The notes beneath the pieces were generated by a model that saw only the letters and a program-made list of their open reading frames with translations, was not told the DNA's origin and did no database searches. DNA of 29,441 nucleotides, from the IMG/VR virus record IMGVR_UViG_3300025154_000322, positions 1 to 29,441 of that record; one strand, given 5' to 3'. The position numbers and the translations under genes were made by a program. The DNA comes from a virus. Position 1 is the stretch's first letter. Each line of letters begins with the position of its first letter. Positions 28,244 through 29,441 of the stretch are shown here, one piece after another.

Positions 28244-28989
28244 ATGACATCGGTCTTATTCGTCACTTCACCAGTAGCGCTCACCTCATCGGACCAGCGT
28301 TCTTGATTGAGCCAAGTGGCAGGGTGCGGCACGTAGGCACCACCATCTTTCTTCCACTGCTTAGACTCGACCTGTATCTGTAGTCCCTTCATTAAGTCGG
28401 CAAAGAGTTCATCAGTCATCTCAATCTTTGCCCAGCTCTCTTGTGCTTTTTTCTTTGCCTTCTTGTTTGGGTAGATGGCCCAGAACTCATCGAAGCGAGT
28501 ATCAGCGCCGCTTGGTTTCTTCTTCACCTTACTTCTTTTTACTTCACTTCCCTTCTCTTCAGCATCCTCTTGGGACGTACTGTCTTCCAATTGAATACCA
28601 CAATTCGCCAGGATGGAATTGACAGTGTTCCAAGTCTCTTTGGGGTCTTTAGAAACTTTGATGCCGAGCCGTGTTTGTGGCTGTCGGTCTTTCTTCAAGG
28701 TCTGATGTCCTTGAAACTTTGTGAGTATATAAAACTGCTCACCACTGTACTCGAATGGTTGCCACAACTTCTGCTTGACTATCTCTGCCACAAAGCCATC
28801 GAAGTCTTTGCTGCCGTATTCCCACATTGGAACGATGGCCGCCTTCAGTGTGCGGTGTGAGCGAGGTAGTAGGCCGATGTCATCTGTGTGTGGTATAGAC
28901 CACGTAAATAGTAGGGCTGCTGGAATAGAGAGGTCGGCGACCTGCTCTGACAGCGATATCTTTTTATCGAGCATACGTTTTTGTGCCAT
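28240..28989 (-). CDS. Phage replication initiator-like protein, 249 aa
   Basis: The N-terminal part (VADLSIPAALLFTWSIPHTD, then GLLPRSHRTLKAAIVPMWEY) resembles the winged-helix domain of phage replisome organisers. A basic, low-complexity linker follows (KGSEVKRSKVKKKPSG). The C-terminal part has the order common to phage initiators of the DnaD/lambda O kind: FDEFWAIYPNKKAKKKAQESW, then VPHPATWLNQERWSD. It is the first gene after the regulatory region at 29032-29090, as expected for an initiator. Confidence 0.75.
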   Translation of the reverse strand: MAQKRMLDKKISLSEQVADLSIPAALLFTWSIPHTDDIGLLPRSHRTLKAAIVPMWEYGSKDFDGFVAEIVKQKLWQPFEYSGEQFYILTKFQGHQTLKKDRQPQTRLGIKVSKDPKETWNTVNSILANCGIQLEDSTSQEDAEEKGSEVKRSKVKKKPSGADTRFDEFWAIYPNKKAKKKAQESWAKIEMTDELFADLMKGLQIQVESKQWKKDGGAYVPHPATWLNQERWSDEVSATGEVTNKTDVI

Positions 28990-29031
28990 CTTAAGTTTAC
29001 AATTTTAGTTATAAAGGGGATGTATGGTTCT

Positions 29032-29090
29032 TTAGTATTAAGCGTATACGCTCTTGTCAATGTTGTCAATACTGTAAGGTGTGTATACGC
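29032..29090 (-). promoter_or_regulatory. Early-operon regulatory region with palindromic operators
   Basis: GCGTATACGC (29042-29051) is a perfect palindrome. A second copy with one mismatch (29081-29090) lies 39 bp away, flanking two TTGACA boxes (29055-29060 and 29064-29069). The -10 positions (TACTAA or TACGCT) are weak, as expected for an activated or repressed promoter. A dimeric repressor binding both palindromes would block early transcription. Three 9-bp TGTCAAT-type repeats lie in the same region. The initiator gene starts 43 bp downstream. Confidence 0.55.
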
Positions 29091-29107
29091 TGTGTAAAAG
29101 TCTTGCG

Positions 29108-29441
29108 TTATAGCTGCACGTGTGGTGACCAGCACTTGTATGAACCCCAATCGGTGTAGGCGGTGCCCCAGTGTGAAAGCTTGCCTTCAGCGATAAGTCT
29201 GGTGCCGCAGTTGATGTTGTCTTCGATGTCCCATACGTCACCTTCACAAAGCACATCGAAGGTGGACTGAATGAACTGATAGATACCCTGGCCGTACATT
29301 GCACCATTGGTGTTTGGTACGTTTTGCAGCTCGCTTTCACATTGAGCTATCCAATATGCTTGGTCATGGGGTGCGCCATTGATATCGGCATACCACTCTA
29401 TTAGACCCTTGACATCAGTTGGCTTAGTTGGTGCTATAGAG
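29108..29441 (-). CDS. Lysozyme/lytic transglycosylase-like domain, 5' end cut by window edge
   Basis: The 110 visible residues end at TAA 29108. The motif AYWIAQCESELQNVPN holds the probable catalytic Glu, and YGQGIYQFIQSTFDVLC matches the glycine-rich second motif of SLT-type muramidases (GLFQFxxSTW). A NINCGTRLIAEGKL helix and AYTDWGSYKCW end complete the fold. It would cleave peptidoglycan at entry or lysis. The N-terminus, and so any signal or anchor, lies outside the window. Confidence 0.75.
   Translation of the reverse strand, partial: SIAPTKPTDVKGLIEWYADINGAPHDQAYWIAQCESELQNVPNTNGAMYGQGIYQFIQSTFDVLCEGDVWDIEDNINCGTRLIAEGKLSHWGTAYTDWGSYKCWSPHVQL

Noticed and set aside
1-29441. CRISPR array or cas genes
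   Set aside because: No regular spaced repeats of 24-40 bp were seen, and the RecB-like nuclease at 24146 has no cas neighbours or iron-sulfur cluster.
1-29441. Alternative genetic code (TGA or TAG reassigned)
   Set aside because: TGA, TAG and TAA all end genes at ATGA overlaps or tight junctions, and no conserved motif is interrupted.

Overview
The window is a stretch of a tailed double-stranded DNA phage (or prophage) genome. Almost every gene lies on the minus strand, tightly packed with ATGA stop/start overlaps or gaps of a few bases. Large and small terminase, an SPP1-type portal, a Mu F-like minor head protein, a scaffold-like protein, an SU10/DUF5309-like major capsid protein and tail-fibre-like proteins identify it. 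No integrase, ribosomal gene or host housekeeping operon is seen. The standard bacterial code fits, since TGA, TAG and TAA all act as stops. The host cannot be named. Nearly all starts lack a Shine-Dalgarno (SD) sequence and follow A/T-rich leaders, which suggests a host lineage that uses SD weakly, such as Bacteroidota or Patescibacteria (inference).

The map is read right to left, in the direction of transcription. A lysozyme/transglycosylase-like gene (29441-29108, cut by the window edge) ends before a regulatory region with TTGACA boxes and two copies of a GCGTATACGC palindrome (29032-29090). The early operon follows: a replication initiator, many small zinc-ribbon and membrane proteins, an excisionase-like helix-turn-helix (HTH) protein, a candidate annealing protein, a PD-(D/E)XK nuclease, an SF2 helicase and many short hypothetical genes (28989-16401). 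Next come accessory functions: a TM2 membrane protein, a GroES-like co-chaperonin, a metallophosphoesterase, an HTH protein and a KhpA-like KH RNA-binding protein (16307-13523). The packaging and head genes follow (13437-7836).

The head module is interrupted between the minor head and scaffold genes (5722-7835) by about 2 kb of accessory DNA. This block holds a plus-strand small ORF, an HExxH metallopeptidase, a three-gene cassette with unusually strong SD sites closed by a perfect hairpin terminator, and a complete tmRNA (ssrA) gene at 5873-6241. The tmRNA has a G3-U70 acceptor pair, a T-arm, a long P2 helix and a tag reading frame. Capsid and adhesin genes follow (5721-1). The last is cut by the left edge within a tandem 14-residue KSL-x-Y repeat.

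The most notable feature is an RNA- and protein-quality set carried by one phage: a tmRNA, a GroES co-chaperonin and a KH RNA-binding protein. These could act on ribosome rescue, capsid folding and RNA handling during infection. Functions were assigned by reading motifs only; no database search was run.
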